Assembly (NCBI RefSeq): GCF_964355755.1
Contig: NC_092674.1
Coordinates: 18,118,501-18,182,500, forward strand
Length of the DNA stretch: 64,000 bases
Direction of reading: 5' to 3'
DNA from: Antedon mediterranea
Taxonomy: Eukaryota; Echinodermata; Crinoidea; Comatulida; Antedonidae
In this document: positions 60,201 through 61,757 of the stretch, in pieces
Numbering within the stretch: the first letter of the stretch is position 1
How the letters are laid out: the number at the start of each line of letters is the position of its first letter
Made by a program: the position numbers and the translations under genes
Notes under the pieces: model-generated
What the model saw: only the letters and a program-made list of their open reading frames with translations
Told to the model about the DNA's origin: nothing
Database searches by the model: none

Positions 60201-61374
60201 AATTTAAGGTCACACACTACATTTTGTGTAAAAATAAATATTATATGGTCCTATTGCGATAATGTTTTTCATCTTTAAATGGTTACACATGTGAACAATA
60301 ATTTAATTCAACTTAACATTTATTTCTTCCTTCAAGAAAATGAGGTAAACATTATAAATTCCAGTAAAATAATAATAATAATTTAAGCGACCCGCTATAA
60401 ATAGCAGAATGCATTGCGCACGAATTGATATTTTTTTCATAAAGTAATGCACCCACTTTTGATCGACCATGATAAACCGTAACTTTTCAGCGAAAATACC
60501 ATGTCTTCCCCAAATTGTATTAACGGATTCTGCCAAAAAAGGAAAGACAATTGTTTCAGCAACGACATGATGCCGGGCTAGGCCTATAGCTAGCGTACGA
60601 TGTTCCTACGATACCCCTCTAAGCCTAGCTAAGCTAGGCCTAAGACCAGCCACGAGAGGACATTCGACGCATGCTACTTAGGTAGTGCATTGTTTCTGCA
60701 AATTTTTTGAATTTTGGAATGGACAGCGAATAAGAACAAAATAACAATAATCTAAACCGTCCAGTGATATACTGAAAATCTGAATTATTTGTAAATAGGT
60801 GCAATTGTGAACATTTGCCTGCATTTGAAAAAATATGAGCATATTGTGTATTTAATTATTTATAAAAATTAAGAGGATATTTTTCAGCCATTTTACAGTT
60901 TTAATTTAAATTCATATCATAGTTTTGAGTACTGTACTACTACAGTACCTAGTACCAGACAAGCGCGGATTTAGGCAGACGCTAAACAGGCTTTAAGTTC
61001 CCCGTTATTTCATTTAAAATAAAATAATTATATAATATACATATATTTATATAATTTATATTTCTATGCAACGTGACGGATCATTTTTATCATTTATGAA
61101 ATATTAAGCACCTCCCCTAATCTATAATGCTGGATCCGCTCTTGCTAGTGTAAAGGGTACGCAAACATAATAGTAAATTTTGACACAAACCTGCCCATGT
61201 TGCACCCTTGGGAACTGTAATAAATCTCCTATGGATCTGACCAGCTTGAAAGCTAAGTACATCAGAGGTCCATTGATAGTTGATTGTATCAGTAACCGAC
61301 ACTGGAACCAATACAGTTACAGGTATACGAAATAATGCACCTCTTGCAGGATCTGTTACATCAAATGCTTGAAT
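3152..61374 (-). CDS. TPP2: Tripeptidyl peptidase II (TPP2), partial gene, 11 exons
   Basis: TPP2 is a giant cytosolic serine peptidase of the subtilisin family that removes tripeptides from free N-termini, largely from peptides released by the proteasome. The eleven exons found here total 1794 bp (598 codons), with every splice phase compatible and no internal stop. They cover the large non-catalytic C-terminal half that builds the spindle-shaped assembly. Recognisable family landmarks, N- to C-terminal, are LFRIPVTV and [17 protein letters not shown] and [19 protein letters not shown] and [19 protein letters not shown] and [30 protein letters not shown], a Lys/Glu-rich low-complexity stretch followed by [37 protein letters not shown], and [13 protein letters not shown]. 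The subtilisin domain (Asp/His/Ser triad) must lie right of position 64000. Introns range from 127 bp to 15.9 kb and are packed with mobile elements. No promoter or polyadenylation site is in view. Confidence 0.96.
3275..4710. other. Intron J-K, distal part: low-complexity and LINE-tail-like sequence
   Basis: No gene was recognised. A 15-base G run occupies 3821-3835 inside a purine-rich stretch. A motif of the form CCACCTAGG..GGTTATGTTTTC is present in two offset copies near 3577 and 3620. A (TA)n run lies near 4206-4221. Sequence after it (4222-4390) begins AAACTTTATTTATTC, resembling the 3' tail of a minus-strand LINE, but no coding part supports that. Confidence 0.45.
4711..5720 (-). mobile_element. 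Helitron-like non-autonomous element (copy 1, decayed)
   Basis: On the minus strand the element ends with a hairpin (AATTCGTCA...TGACGAATT, 4720-4740), a few bases, then CTAG (4711-4714) followed by T. The body to about 5720 shares blocks with copies near 35.3, 47.3, 59.7 and 61.8 kb, such as ACTGGCCATATGATAACGTC-like and GCGCTCTTTAAA-like segments. The opposite end is not clear. There is no coding capacity. The assignment rests on terminal structure and cross-copy similarity seen by eye. Confidence 0.6.
5721..6875. other. Intron J-K, proximal part; nothing recognised
   Basis: AT-rich sequence without convincing coding potential. Short frames read in both directions are not conserved in any family I know. 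A TGACGTCA palindrome is present near 6478, and several TAGGCCTA palindromes lie near 6630-6685. Confidence 0.4.
6876..7068 (-). CDS. TPP2: TPP2 exon J
   Basis: 193 bp. Its first base completes Leu, followed by [20 protein letters not shown] and ADMELND, the conserved family block around the Cys-Arg/Thr-Lys-Gly-Cys-Ala motif. It then has a variable Ser/Lys-rich loop and [14 protein letters not shown]. The donor is AAG|GTTAGG, phase 0. It is separated from exon I by a 14.1 kb intron full of nested transposons. Confidence 0.94.
7069..7660. other. Intron I-J, first 600 bp; nothing recognised
   Basis: Non-coding sequence between exon J and the dispersed repeat that begins near 7670. No inverted repeat or tandem structure was noticed. 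Confidence 0.4.
7670..8410 (+). repeat. Dispersed repeat related to the transposon arms
   Basis: Contains repeated modules with ACTCAGAAGACCCATAT, TATTCACTCTAATGGGAAAC and CACTGGTCAAGAAATTGGCC-like blocks (near 7950, 8010-8070, 8280-8390). The same modules occur in the arms of the DNA transposon at 8734-12612 and, inverted, at 46440-46570. Open frames here are incidental. Confidence 0.65.
8415..8730 (+). pseudogene. LINE ORF2 remnant, part 1 (before transposon insertion)
   Basis: Translation reads [20 protein letters not shown], then [19 protein letters not shown] and [16 protein letters not shown]. This is the linker and the first reverse-transcriptase motif of a non-LTR retrotransposon (the VNKAIGPDN-type motif). 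A frameshift follows KAIGP; in the neighbouring frame [11 protein letters not shown] continues to position 8730. The ORF is then broken by a DNA transposon and resumes at 12616 with [11 protein letters not shown]. Confidence 0.85.
8870..9760. repeat. Left-arm modular repeats of the DNA transposon
   Basis: Degenerate units each contain TTCACTCTAATGAAA (near 8978, 9131, 9301, 9451, 9593, 9720), a TTTTGACCTTTGACCTAT-like block, and a TATCTCGGTAACCA block. Spacing is about 127-170 bp. An inverted version fills 11900-12410 in the right arm. Several units contain the tandem hexamer TGACCTTTGACCT. Confidence 0.75.
9957..11803 (-). pseudogene. Transposon-encoded protein with FEN1/XPG-like segment, frameshifted
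   Basis: Pieces in successive frames read, N to [21 protein letters not shown] and [11 protein letters not shown] (11803-11690); a central region (11624-11031); [12 protein letters not shown] (near 10970); [20 protein letters not shown], then [16 protein letters not shown] and [19 protein letters not shown] (10820-10278); [20 protein letters not shown]; and a tail with [16 protein letters not shown] that stops at 9957-9959. The acidic EADAD and ADDTD residues plus GCDTT...GIGK resemble the catalytic acids and helix-hairpin-helix of FEN1/XPG nucleases. The Cys-rich end looks like the zinc-binding tail of the same large invertebrate transposon family. At least four frame changes make this copy nonfunctional. 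Confidence 0.8.
12616..14120 (+). pseudogene. LINE ORF2 remnant, part 2: reverse transcriptase and 3' tail
   Basis: Coding from [11 protein letters not shown] (12616) through an open frame ending at 13895. Reverse-transcriptase motifs appear in order: [67 protein letters not shown], and YMDDTTF (catalytic YMDD). It then has [24 protein letters not shown] and [11 protein letters not shown]. The 3' region ends with GGAAATAAAT and an A-rich tail near 14105-14120. The frame is long (410 codons) and only interrupted upstream by the transposon, suggesting a moderately young copy. The LINE clade was not assigned. Confidence 0.9.
14121..14570. other. Spacer between two LINE copies
   Basis: AT-rich sequence of uncertain origin, with a C-rich patch near 14510-14530. 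I see no coding or inverted-repeat structure. Confidence 0.4.
14575..17240 (+). pseudogene. Second LINE remnant: endonuclease, linker, reverse transcriptase, tail
   Basis: In shifting frames, endonuclease pieces read [31 protein letters not shown] and [13 protein letters not shown] (14575-14875). A linker frame at 15088-15594 contains SMSDHDAVI. Reverse-transcriptase pieces read [37 protein letters not shown] (15810-15860), [20 protein letters not shown] and [10 protein letters not shown] (16200-16502). The post-catalytic part reads [14 protein letters not shown] and [13 protein letters not shown] (16646-16918). An A-rich tail lies near 17205-17235. Many stops and frameshifts make it nonfunctional. 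It is distinct in sequence from the LINE at 8.4-14.1 kb. Confidence 0.9.
17241..17840. other. Spacer with (ATT)n microsatellite
   Basis: A short ATT repeat lies near 17738-17762. Otherwise I see nothing interpretable. Confidence 0.4.
17845..18032 (+). pseudogene. LINE-type C-terminal coding fragment, left half
   Basis: One frame reads [20 protein letters not shown] (17870 onward). After a frameshift, [19 protein letters not shown] and RLNFLVDL run into position 18032. This pattern (LLFSxGxG..W..Q.V followed by an FK.RL.D block) is common at the C-terminus of LINE-like polyproteins in marine invertebrates. The frame is cut by the TTA-flanked element at 18033-20816 and resumes at 20820 with [10 protein letters not shown]. 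Confidence 0.6.
18033..20816. mobile_element. PIF/Harbinger-like DNA element without visible transposase
   Basis: The left end is GGGTATGTTCAGACTCACAG and the right end, read on the minus strand, is GGCAATGTCAGACCCACAG, both continuing GCGTTA. The element is flanked by TTA at 18030-18032 and 20817-20819, the 3-bp TWA duplication typical of PIF/Harbinger. The coding fragment on both sides stays in frame when the element and one TTA are removed. At 2784 bp it could have carried a transposase, but I see only a 69-codon frame at 18866 with no known motif. A second inverted-repeat element (19557-20419) is nested inside. Confidence 0.75.
19557..20419. mobile_element. Nested inverted-repeat element inside the Harbinger-like element
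   Basis: The left end reads ATAGAGAGAAATGGCGAACC and the right end is its near-exact reverse complement. A second matching block (CGAGTGGGTATA and TATACCCACTCG) lies about 40 bp inside each end. The length is about 863 bp. It contains AAT (19908-19957) and ACT (19978-19998) microsatellites. No transposase is visible. The target duplication is unclear, possibly TA. Confidence 0.7.
20820..20868 (+). pseudogene. LINE-type C-terminal coding fragment, right half
   Basis: [17 protein letters not shown] then stop; it continues the frame interrupted at 18032. It is directly followed by the hairpin terminus at 20882-20911. Confidence 0.55.
20882..20911 (+). repeat. Helitron-like 3' terminus (hairpin plus CTAG)
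   Basis: Perfect inverted arms AACTCGTCA and TGACGAGTT around a 3-base loop at 20882-20902. They are followed by CAAAT and CTAG at 20908-20911, then TT. The structure matches the Helitron 3' end rule (hairpin, short spacer, CTRR, T). Orientation is plus, opposite to the other copies in this window. Confidence 0.65.
21170..21300 (-). CDS. TPP2: TPP2 exon I
   Basis: 131 bp. It reads [20 protein letters not shown], then [20 protein letters not shown] and LIK, ending in TT of a Leu codon. It corresponds to the conserved helix pair ending in a DPRPDA-like motif. Intron H-I is only 356 bp and holds no recognisable element. Confidence 0.94.
21657..21753 (-). CDS. TPP2: TPP2 exon H
   Basis: 97 bp. 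Its first base completes Lys, then it reads [20 protein letters not shown] and [12 protein letters not shown]. It matches the helical TPP2 segment whose conserved core is PLYVARLHQL-like. The donor is AAG|GTACAG, phase 0. Confidence 0.92.
21754..23640. other. Intron G-H, first part with ACGGTATA palindromic repeats
   Basis: Palindromic ATACCGTATA/TATACGGTAT motifs cluster at 22295-22390 and 22850-22880, and single relatives occur near 21065-21110 and 25205-25250. Each relative is followed by a GCAGCAGAA-like or GCAGCAGGATT-like block. Flanks share AGAAACGGGG.ACTAAAAAA. This suggests a small dispersed element with ATACCGTA ends. No gene is visible. Confidence 0.5.
23640..24235 (-). pseudogene. 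LINE endonuclease fragment
   Basis: The minus strand reads [20 protein letters not shown], then [20 protein letters not shown] and [20 protein letters not shown] (24235-23909). After frame changes, [20 protein letters not shown] and [13 protein letters not shown] follow (to about 23690). The TET, GGGGV, YR.P and SDH motifs are those of LINE apurinic endonucleases. The reverse transcriptase is absent, so this is a truncated copy. Confidence 0.8.
24491..25190 (+). repeat. Helitron-like family fragment with a long insert-like block
   Basis: Positions 24491-24852 match 62078-62451 in inverted orientation almost throughout (for example CCTATTTGGGGCAAACCTAA and AACCGGTTTTCAACA blocks). Positions 24900-25190 match the body of the copies at 5.4 and 63.4 kb (for example a CCATATGGTCATTTTAAAAA-like block). 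No terminus was identified here. Confidence 0.65.
25540..25910. other. GC-richer unassigned segment
   Basis: This stretch is visibly richer in G+C than its surroundings. Its minus strand keeps an 87-codon frame (25822-25559) rich in Pro, Gly, Ser and Arg (for example [20 protein letters not shown]). I recognise no family; it may be a decayed transposon piece. Confidence 0.3.
25880..26420. repeat. Degenerate tandem repeat, about 200-bp unit
   Basis: Units contain CAAGGTCATGCGATGTCAAA-like, TAAAATTGCTCC and CGAGCTGAAACTTGGGT blocks. Clear copies sit near 26055-26130 and 26267-26345, with a partial copy near 25885-25945. Frames across it are incidental. Confidence 0.7.
26690..28830 (+). pseudogene. 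Third LINE remnant: endonuclease and reverse transcriptase
   Basis: The endonuclease reads [42 protein letters not shown] and VGVIYRAPS (26760-27190), then after a frameshift [13 protein letters not shown]. The linker is at 27388-27907. The reverse transcriptase reads [84 protein letters not shown] and [11 protein letters not shown] (27912-28610). The homology ends near 28810, so the 3' end is missing. Multiple stops are present. Confidence 0.88.
28831..29491. other. Intron G-H, last part; dispersed repeat pieces
   Basis: The segment near 29340-29450 (AAAAGTTGGATGGCAATTGTCC block) is an inverted relative of sequence at 34840-34960. No coding was recognised. Confidence 0.45.
29492..29631 (-). 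CDS. TPP2: TPP2 exon G (with charged linker)
   Basis: 140 bp. The acceptor is TTGGTACAG and the exon starts [13 protein letters not shown], the counterpart of the post-GKK strand in the family. It then runs through a Lys/Asp/Glu-rich low-complexity linker ([13 protein letters not shown]) into [11 protein letters not shown], a conserved TPP2 helix. It ends in AA of a Lys codon completed by exon H. Confidence 0.93.
29632..33128. other. Intron F-G; mostly unassigned
   Basis: 3.5 kb with no element I can delimit. A perfect AGGTCAAAGGTCA lies near 31770. TAGGCCTA palindromes cluster near 30590-30690. A small minus-strand frame at 31680-31760 bordered by AG and GT-like signals was considered as an exon and rejected. 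Confidence 0.4.
33129..33449 (-). CDS. TPP2: TPP2 exon F
   Basis: 321 bp, 107 codons, the longest exon seen. It starts [20 protein letters not shown] and ends [15 protein letters not shown] before GTATAA. The LEKGDYT..F.VRHE motif and the PDDRLPKGA motif identify the second large C-terminal module of TPP2. It is in phase 0 on both sides. Confidence 0.96.
33680..33817 (-). CDS. TPP2: TPP2 exon E
   Basis: 138 bp, 46 codons, phase 0 at both ends. It encodes [20 protein letters not shown], then [20 protein letters not shown] and PQQ. The GAGDAYP block continues directly into LEKGDY of exon F, as in the family. Flanking introns are short (127 and 230 bp), so D, E and F form the compact core of the gene in this window. 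Confidence 0.95.
33945..34041 (-). CDS. TPP2: TPP2 exon D
   Basis: 97 bp. Its first base completes the Arg codon begun in exon C, then it reads [15 protein letters not shown], then [25 protein letters not shown] and LTYNFHQ are strongly conserved in animal TPP2. The donor is CAG|GTAAAA and the phase is 0. It is separated from exon C by the largest intron (15.9 kb), which carries a LINE, satellites and Helitron-like elements. Confidence 0.95.
34042..35316. other. Intron C-D, first part with a Helitron-like 5' hairpin
   Basis: A hairpin GGTTATCCGCAA...TTGCTGGATAACC occupies 34769-34798, preceded by ATT, like the ends of the complete elements at 36.9 and 48.65 kb. Positions 34840-35030 match 41400-41560 (for example CGATCAGGATAGGAAGCG and AATTGACCAATTA blocks). 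A CTTT microsatellite lies near 35055-35075. Confidence 0.5.
35317..36934 (-). mobile_element. Helitron-like non-autonomous element (copy 2, both ends present)
   Basis: The 3' end in minus orientation is a perfect hairpin AACTCGTCA...TGACGAGTT (35327-35347), a short spacer and CTAG (35317-35320), followed by T. The 5' end is a perfect 32-base palindrome at 36903-36934 with core ATCCGCTTGG.TA.CCAAGCGGAT. The body carries TGACGTCA palindromes (35607, 35790) and GCGCGCGT-rich segments (36440-36600). It contains no coding. A minus-strand LINE begins immediately beyond the palindrome. Size is 1618 bp. Confidence 0.75.
36977..39954 (-). pseudogene. LINE ORF2: endonuclease plus reverse transcriptase, lightly damaged
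   Basis: About 990 codons. The endonuclease (39954-38902) reads [68 protein letters not shown] and SDHLATF. A single in-frame stop at 38902-38904 follows [10 protein letters not shown]. Reverse transcriptase motifs are [81 protein letters not shown] and [11 protein letters not shown] (FADD box). Frameshifts lie near 38100-38190, near 37500 and near 37100. The C-terminus reads [19 protein letters not shown] and ends KFKK. Few lesions suggest recent insertion. Confidence 0.92.
39957..40729 (-). pseudogene. LINE ORF1: coiled-coil RNA-binding protein, one frameshift
   Basis: The start [15 protein letters not shown] precedes a charged N-terminus and a probable coiled coil ([19 protein letters not shown]) in the first frame (40729-40439). 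A frameshift near 40445 joins [20 protein letters not shown], then [36 protein letters not shown] and [15 protein letters not shown] (to 39957). [10 protein letters not shown] and the RPIIVKF block are the RRM-like and C-terminal domain signatures of LINE ORF1 chaperones. About 256 codons in total. One indel prevents expression as a single protein. Confidence 0.88.
41022..41850. repeat. Direct repeat pair, about 545 bp apart
   Basis: Blocks CAAATGTCAATATTGACC, a TCAATCATAC.CAAT block, AGTTGACATA.GGTCAAAGGTC and TGCAAAGTT.TCAAACTATGA occur in the same order at 41060-41310 and again at 41600-41825. The intervening part includes a copy of the 34.9 kb repeat. No coding. Confidence 0.7.
42200..43700. 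repeat. Tandem satellite, roughly 130-180 bp unit, split by a MITE
   Basis: Units share GGATTTGCCCAAAT, AACCCAAGGGCCGGTC, CATGGACATTA, TAATGGAAATA and CATGGAATAAAGCTGCC blocks. Copies start near 42230, 42395, 42565, 43275, 43435 and 43560. The gap at 42720-43259 is an inserted element. The frames seen across the array are incidental. Confidence 0.85.
42720..43259. mobile_element. TTAA-inserted MITE inside the satellite
   Basis: Inverted ends AGATGTATTGTCCCTTTGAA (left) and its near-exact complement on the right. The element is flanked by TTAA at 42716-42719 and 43260-43263. The uninterrupted site CCTTAAGGAA is visible in the neighbouring satellite unit near 43412 and 43546, so the insertion and 4-bp duplication are directly demonstrated. 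It is 540 bp, with no coding. A relative with similar ends begins at 57081. TTAA targeting suggests piggyBac- or Kolobok-type mobilisation. Confidence 0.85.
43940..44900. repeat. Tandem repeat with AATAATGTGCAATAATC units
   Basis: Units begin AATAATGTGCARTAATC, then CAGTAGTCGATCCATT.TGG and AAGTAACGATATTTAATT, then TTTTATCAGATATCACT. Starts are near 43966, 44113, 44227, 44340 and 44507, with degenerate copies near 44638 and 44850. Units are about 113 bp in the centre and up to 167 bp where an extra ACAGTAACAATT block is present. Confidence 0.85.
45200..45840. repeat. Tandem repeat, about 145-bp unit
   Basis: Recurring blocks are CTTGTATCGCTTCACATGAA (near 45518, 45660 and, altered, 45800), AATAAACCCATTTGGGCG (45210, 45535) and GTACAGGATTAAGTTGCTGT (45445, 45590). 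Spacing is about 140-145 bp. The 94-codon frame at 45252 is incidental. Confidence 0.7.
46000..46171 (-). mobile_element. Solo end of the 8.7 kb transposon family
   Basis: The right edge reads TAGATTGACTGGACTA at 46156-46171, identical to the end of the transposon at 12597-12612. Upstream, TTACTATTGCAATTTGT matches the subterminal block of that element. The partner end was not found, so this is a truncated or deleted copy. Confidence 0.75.
46172..46600. repeat. Dispersed repeat related to 7.67-8.41 kb
   Basis: Positions 46440-46570 are an inverted, diverged copy of 7919-8030 (shared blocks include GGTCAGAAAAGGGGTTTC and TCACTTTTGGCAAA). The frame at 46249-46437 has no recognised homology. 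Confidence 0.6.
46610..46935 (-). pseudogene. LINE C-terminus plus 3' tail
   Basis: The minus strand reads [20 protein letters not shown], then [12 protein letters not shown] and stop at 46824-46826. This is the C-terminal KKS..Y.GA..WN.L motif of LINE ORF2. The 3' region runs to an AT-rich simple repeat near 46600-46630. It is 5' truncated. Confidence 0.75.
46936..47312. other. Intron C-D spacer
   Basis: Positions 47030-47310 look like body sequence of the Helitron-like family in another order, but I cannot define ends. There is no coding. Confidence 0.35.
47313..48670 (-). mobile_element. Helitron-like non-autonomous element (copy 3, both ends)
   Basis: The minus-strand 3' end is CTAG at 47313-47316 next to ATTTGAACTCATC, a decayed version of the hairpin seen in other copies. 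The 5' end is the hairpin GGTTATCCGC-CAAGT-GCGGATAACC at 48646-48670. The body matches copy 2 block by block (for example CAACATATCAACGTGTTGAA and ACTGGCCATATGATGACATC). Size is 1358 bp, with no coding. Confidence 0.75.
48671..49870. other. Intron C-D, last part
   Basis: Contains a 17-base C run at 49118-49134 and a purine-rich GGGGGAGGGGGAGGCGGGG stretch near 49736-49754. No coding and no inverted-repeat element were recognised. Confidence 0.4.
49873..49896 (-). repeat. Possible Helitron-type terminus close to TPP2 exon C
   Basis: The minus strand reads CCGTCCAATGGACGG, then ACACAT, CTAG and TT. Inverted arms followed by a short spacer and CTAG|T fit the Helitron 3' rule, but no matching 5' end was found. 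Confidence 0.4.
49915..50015 (-). CDS. TPP2: TPP2 exon C
   Basis: 101 bp. The acceptor chosen is TTTTTATAG, because the alternative AG six codons... nearer the GTGGAG would give an immediate stop in the required phase. It encodes [20 protein letters not shown] and then [10 protein letters not shown], matching the TPP2 block that links the jelly-roll region to the next module. It ends with AG of a split Arg codon completed by exon D. A Helitron-type CTAG terminus lies about 40 bp beyond its donor (see findings). Confidence 0.92.
50444..50927. mobile_element. Short inverted-repeat element (MITE)
   Basis: The left end TAGGGACTTTACAAAACATG and the right end are near-perfect reverse complements (one difference). 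It is 484 bp in the 1.35 kb intron between exons B and C. The target duplication is unresolved, possibly TA. There is no coding of note. Confidence 0.75.
51364..51632 (-). CDS. TPP2: TPP2 exon B
   Basis: 269 bp. It starts after TTTTTAG and ends at ATG|GTAGGT. It encodes [20 protein letters not shown] at its start, then [11 protein letters not shown] and [20 protein letters not shown], all hallmark TPP2 blocks. It ends in phase 0, matching exon C. It is separated from exon A by a 9.6 kb repeat-filled intron. Confidence 0.95.
51633..52104. other. Intron A-B, first part
   Basis: Contains loosely repeated GATCGTGATCCTACA-like phrases (51855-51945). Otherwise nothing is recognised. Confidence 0.4.
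52105..52419. mobile_element. MITE copy 1 with TTACTCGGGGTAC ends
   Basis: Terminal inverted repeat TTACTCGGGGTAC / GTACCCCGAGTAA, 315 bp. It is about 90% similar to the element at 52917-53210. A small GCACGAATGTGC palindrome precedes both copies, and TAAAAC follows both. It contains a TGACGTCA site (52135) and a second TAACGTCA-like site. No coding. Confidence 0.8.
52473..52544 (-). tRNA. tRNA-Val (anticodon AAC)-like gene, copy 1
   Basis: The 72-base minus-strand sequence starts GGTTTCGTAGTGTAGTGG and contains an anticodon loop TTAACAC in a TCTGC/GCAGA stem. The A box (TAGTGTAGTGG-like) and B box GGTTCGAGCC are present. The acceptor stem pairs well (GGTTTCG/CGAGACC), but the T stem is damaged (CCCGG facing CTTAG). 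It may be a decayed gene or a tRNA pseudogene. It lies between two MITE copies. Confidence 0.7.
52758..52829 (-). tRNA. tRNA-Val (anticodon AAC)-like gene, copy 2
   Basis: A 72-base minus-strand copy with loop TTAACAC and a perfect T arm (CCCGG..TTCGAGC..CCGGG). The acceptor stem GGCTTCT/CGAAACC has two mismatches and the anticodon stem has one (TGTGC/GCAGA). Upstream and downstream sequence shares GCGTATACAGTA..TTTTCACCATAAAGTT with copy 1, so the two are a tandem duplication 285 bp apart. Function is uncertain. Confidence 0.7.
52917..53210. mobile_element. MITE copy 2 with TACTCGGGGTGC ends
   Basis: Same family and orientation as 52105-52419, slightly shorter (internal deletions near 53055). 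The left end has one change (GGTGC). The TGACGTCA palindrome is kept near 52947. Confidence 0.78.
53211..54690. other. Intron A-B, middle part; nothing recognised
   Basis: Moderately GC-balanced sequence with short frames lacking family resemblance. It ends near 54690, where L2-like coding begins. Confidence 0.4.
54700..55440 (+). pseudogene. L2-type LINE remnant, part 1 (N-terminus and endonuclease)
   Basis: Reads [20 protein letters not shown] and [15 protein letters not shown] (to 54964), then in other frames [34 protein letters not shown] and [15 protein letters not shown] (to 55410). The RGCRAGK motif, the YRPP motif and the G(D/N)FNIHVD motif are typical of L2-clade elements. Several stops and frame changes. 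Confidence 0.8.
55461..55530 (+). repeat. tRNA-derived SINE head
   Basis: An A box TGGCTTGGTGG (55468-55478) and a B box GGTTCAAGTCC (55512-55522) with tRNA-like spacing form an internal RNA polymerase III promoter. The body probably continues to about 55650 and includes the long hairpin at 55573-55645. It sits inside the L2 remnant, separating its endonuclease and reverse-transcriptase parts. Confidence 0.7.
55573..55645. repeat. Long perfect inverted repeat
   Basis: Arms GGTAATCTTTTTAGGGCC and GGCCCTAAAAAGATTACC, 18 bases each and perfectly complementary, separated by about 37 bases. It may be the terminal structure of a small element or part of the SINE tail. Confidence 0.75.
56165..56265. 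repeat. GC-rich palindrome cluster
   Basis: Contains CGCCGGC..TTTTTTCGCCGGCG and a foldback ACGTCGGCATT...AATGCCGACGT with repeated CGTCGGCA cores. It is strikingly CpG-rich against an AT-rich background. Confidence 0.65.
56290..57065 (+). pseudogene. L2-type LINE remnant, part 2 (linker and reverse transcriptase start)
   Basis: Reads [18 protein letters not shown] (linker), then [41 protein letters not shown] and [18 protein letters not shown]. These are the first reverse-transcriptase blocks of L2 elements. A short insertion (about 56915-56970) splits LKK from the FQPI block. It is truncated after 57065 by the element starting at 57077. Confidence 0.82.
57081..57735. mobile_element. Second MITE with AGATGTATTG ends
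   Basis: The left end is TTAA then AGATGTATTGACCCC; the right end is CAATACATCT. The right flank is TACC rather than TTAA, so the duplication is decayed or the right boundary is approximate. The ends match the TTAA element at 42720-43259. Confidence 0.55.
57736..59690. other. Intron A-B, later part with an internal direct duplication
   Basis: Positions about 57860-58060 and 58690-58930 share CTATTGCTTTCATTTT.TAGCTTACAGA-like, ATCAATGGC, TTTTATTCTTGA and GTGCGCTTTTAT blocks in the same order, so a segment of roughly 200 bp is present twice about 830 bp apart. No gene. Confidence 0.55.
59700..59985 (+). repeat. Helitron-like family fragment, inverted orientation
   Basis: TGTGACGTCATCATATGGCC and CACATTTAAAAGAGCG blocks, then AACACTTTAATATGTTGTTA, are the reverse complement of the bodies of the copies at 35.3 and 47.3 kb. 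No terminus was found. Confidence 0.65.
59986..61190. other. Intron A-B next to exon A
   Basis: No element was recognised; TAGGCCTA palindromes lie near 60578 and 60622. Confidence 0.4.
61191..61374 (-). CDS. TPP2: TPP2 exon A (most 5' exon in the window)
   Basis: 184 bp. The acceptor (TTTTTTCAG on the minus strand) precedes IQAFDVTDP, and the donor follows PKGATWA as G|GTTTGT. The exon leaves one base (G) that pairs with the first two of exon B to give Glu, so the run reads TWAE as in the family. Motifs [10 protein letters not shown] and [10 protein letters not shown] match the segment just after the catalytic region of TPP2. The preceding exon was not found between 61375 and 64000. Confidence 0.94.
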
Positions 61375-61539
61375 CTGAAAAAATATCAACATTATTTATT
61401 ATATAAATTTTGGTTAACTGGAGGGTACACCTGCCTTGCTCGCATATTCCCACAGATCTGTTTTTACAGTAATACTGTAATAAAGCTTTGGAGTAAATAA
61501 CTGGAAATTTTCAAATGTATGCAAGGCTATTGTATGGAC

Positions 61540-61757
61540 ACGAACATGTCTCTTTAGTAACACATAGTGTGCATCGTCAGGAAGAGATGGAAGCTCGCGA
61601 GCAAAAAAAAGAAATGCTCATGTTGTGTCTCATTAGTTGCTGTTGAGAGTAATGAATGGAATGAACGCAAAGCATCTGGTGCAACCCTCTGCCAATACTT
61701 AGCTTCAAGTTTCCGACTTTGTAGTGCCATCCAAATTATGCCATTATAATCAGATAG
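61540..61757 (-). pseudogene. Ty3/gypsy-type integrase fragment
   Basis: The minus strand reads YNGIIWMALQSRKLEAKYWQ, then RVAPDALRSFHSLLSTATNE and TQHEHFFF. After a frameshift it reads YVLLKRHVR. This is the region after the catalytic Glu of gypsy integrases (YNGIIW, LPDALHSIRSLLCTATN-type block, then LLRRFVR). Its upstream side is cut exactly where the Helitron-like terminus at 61754-61783 begins. It is not a TPP2 exon. Confidence 0.78.
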
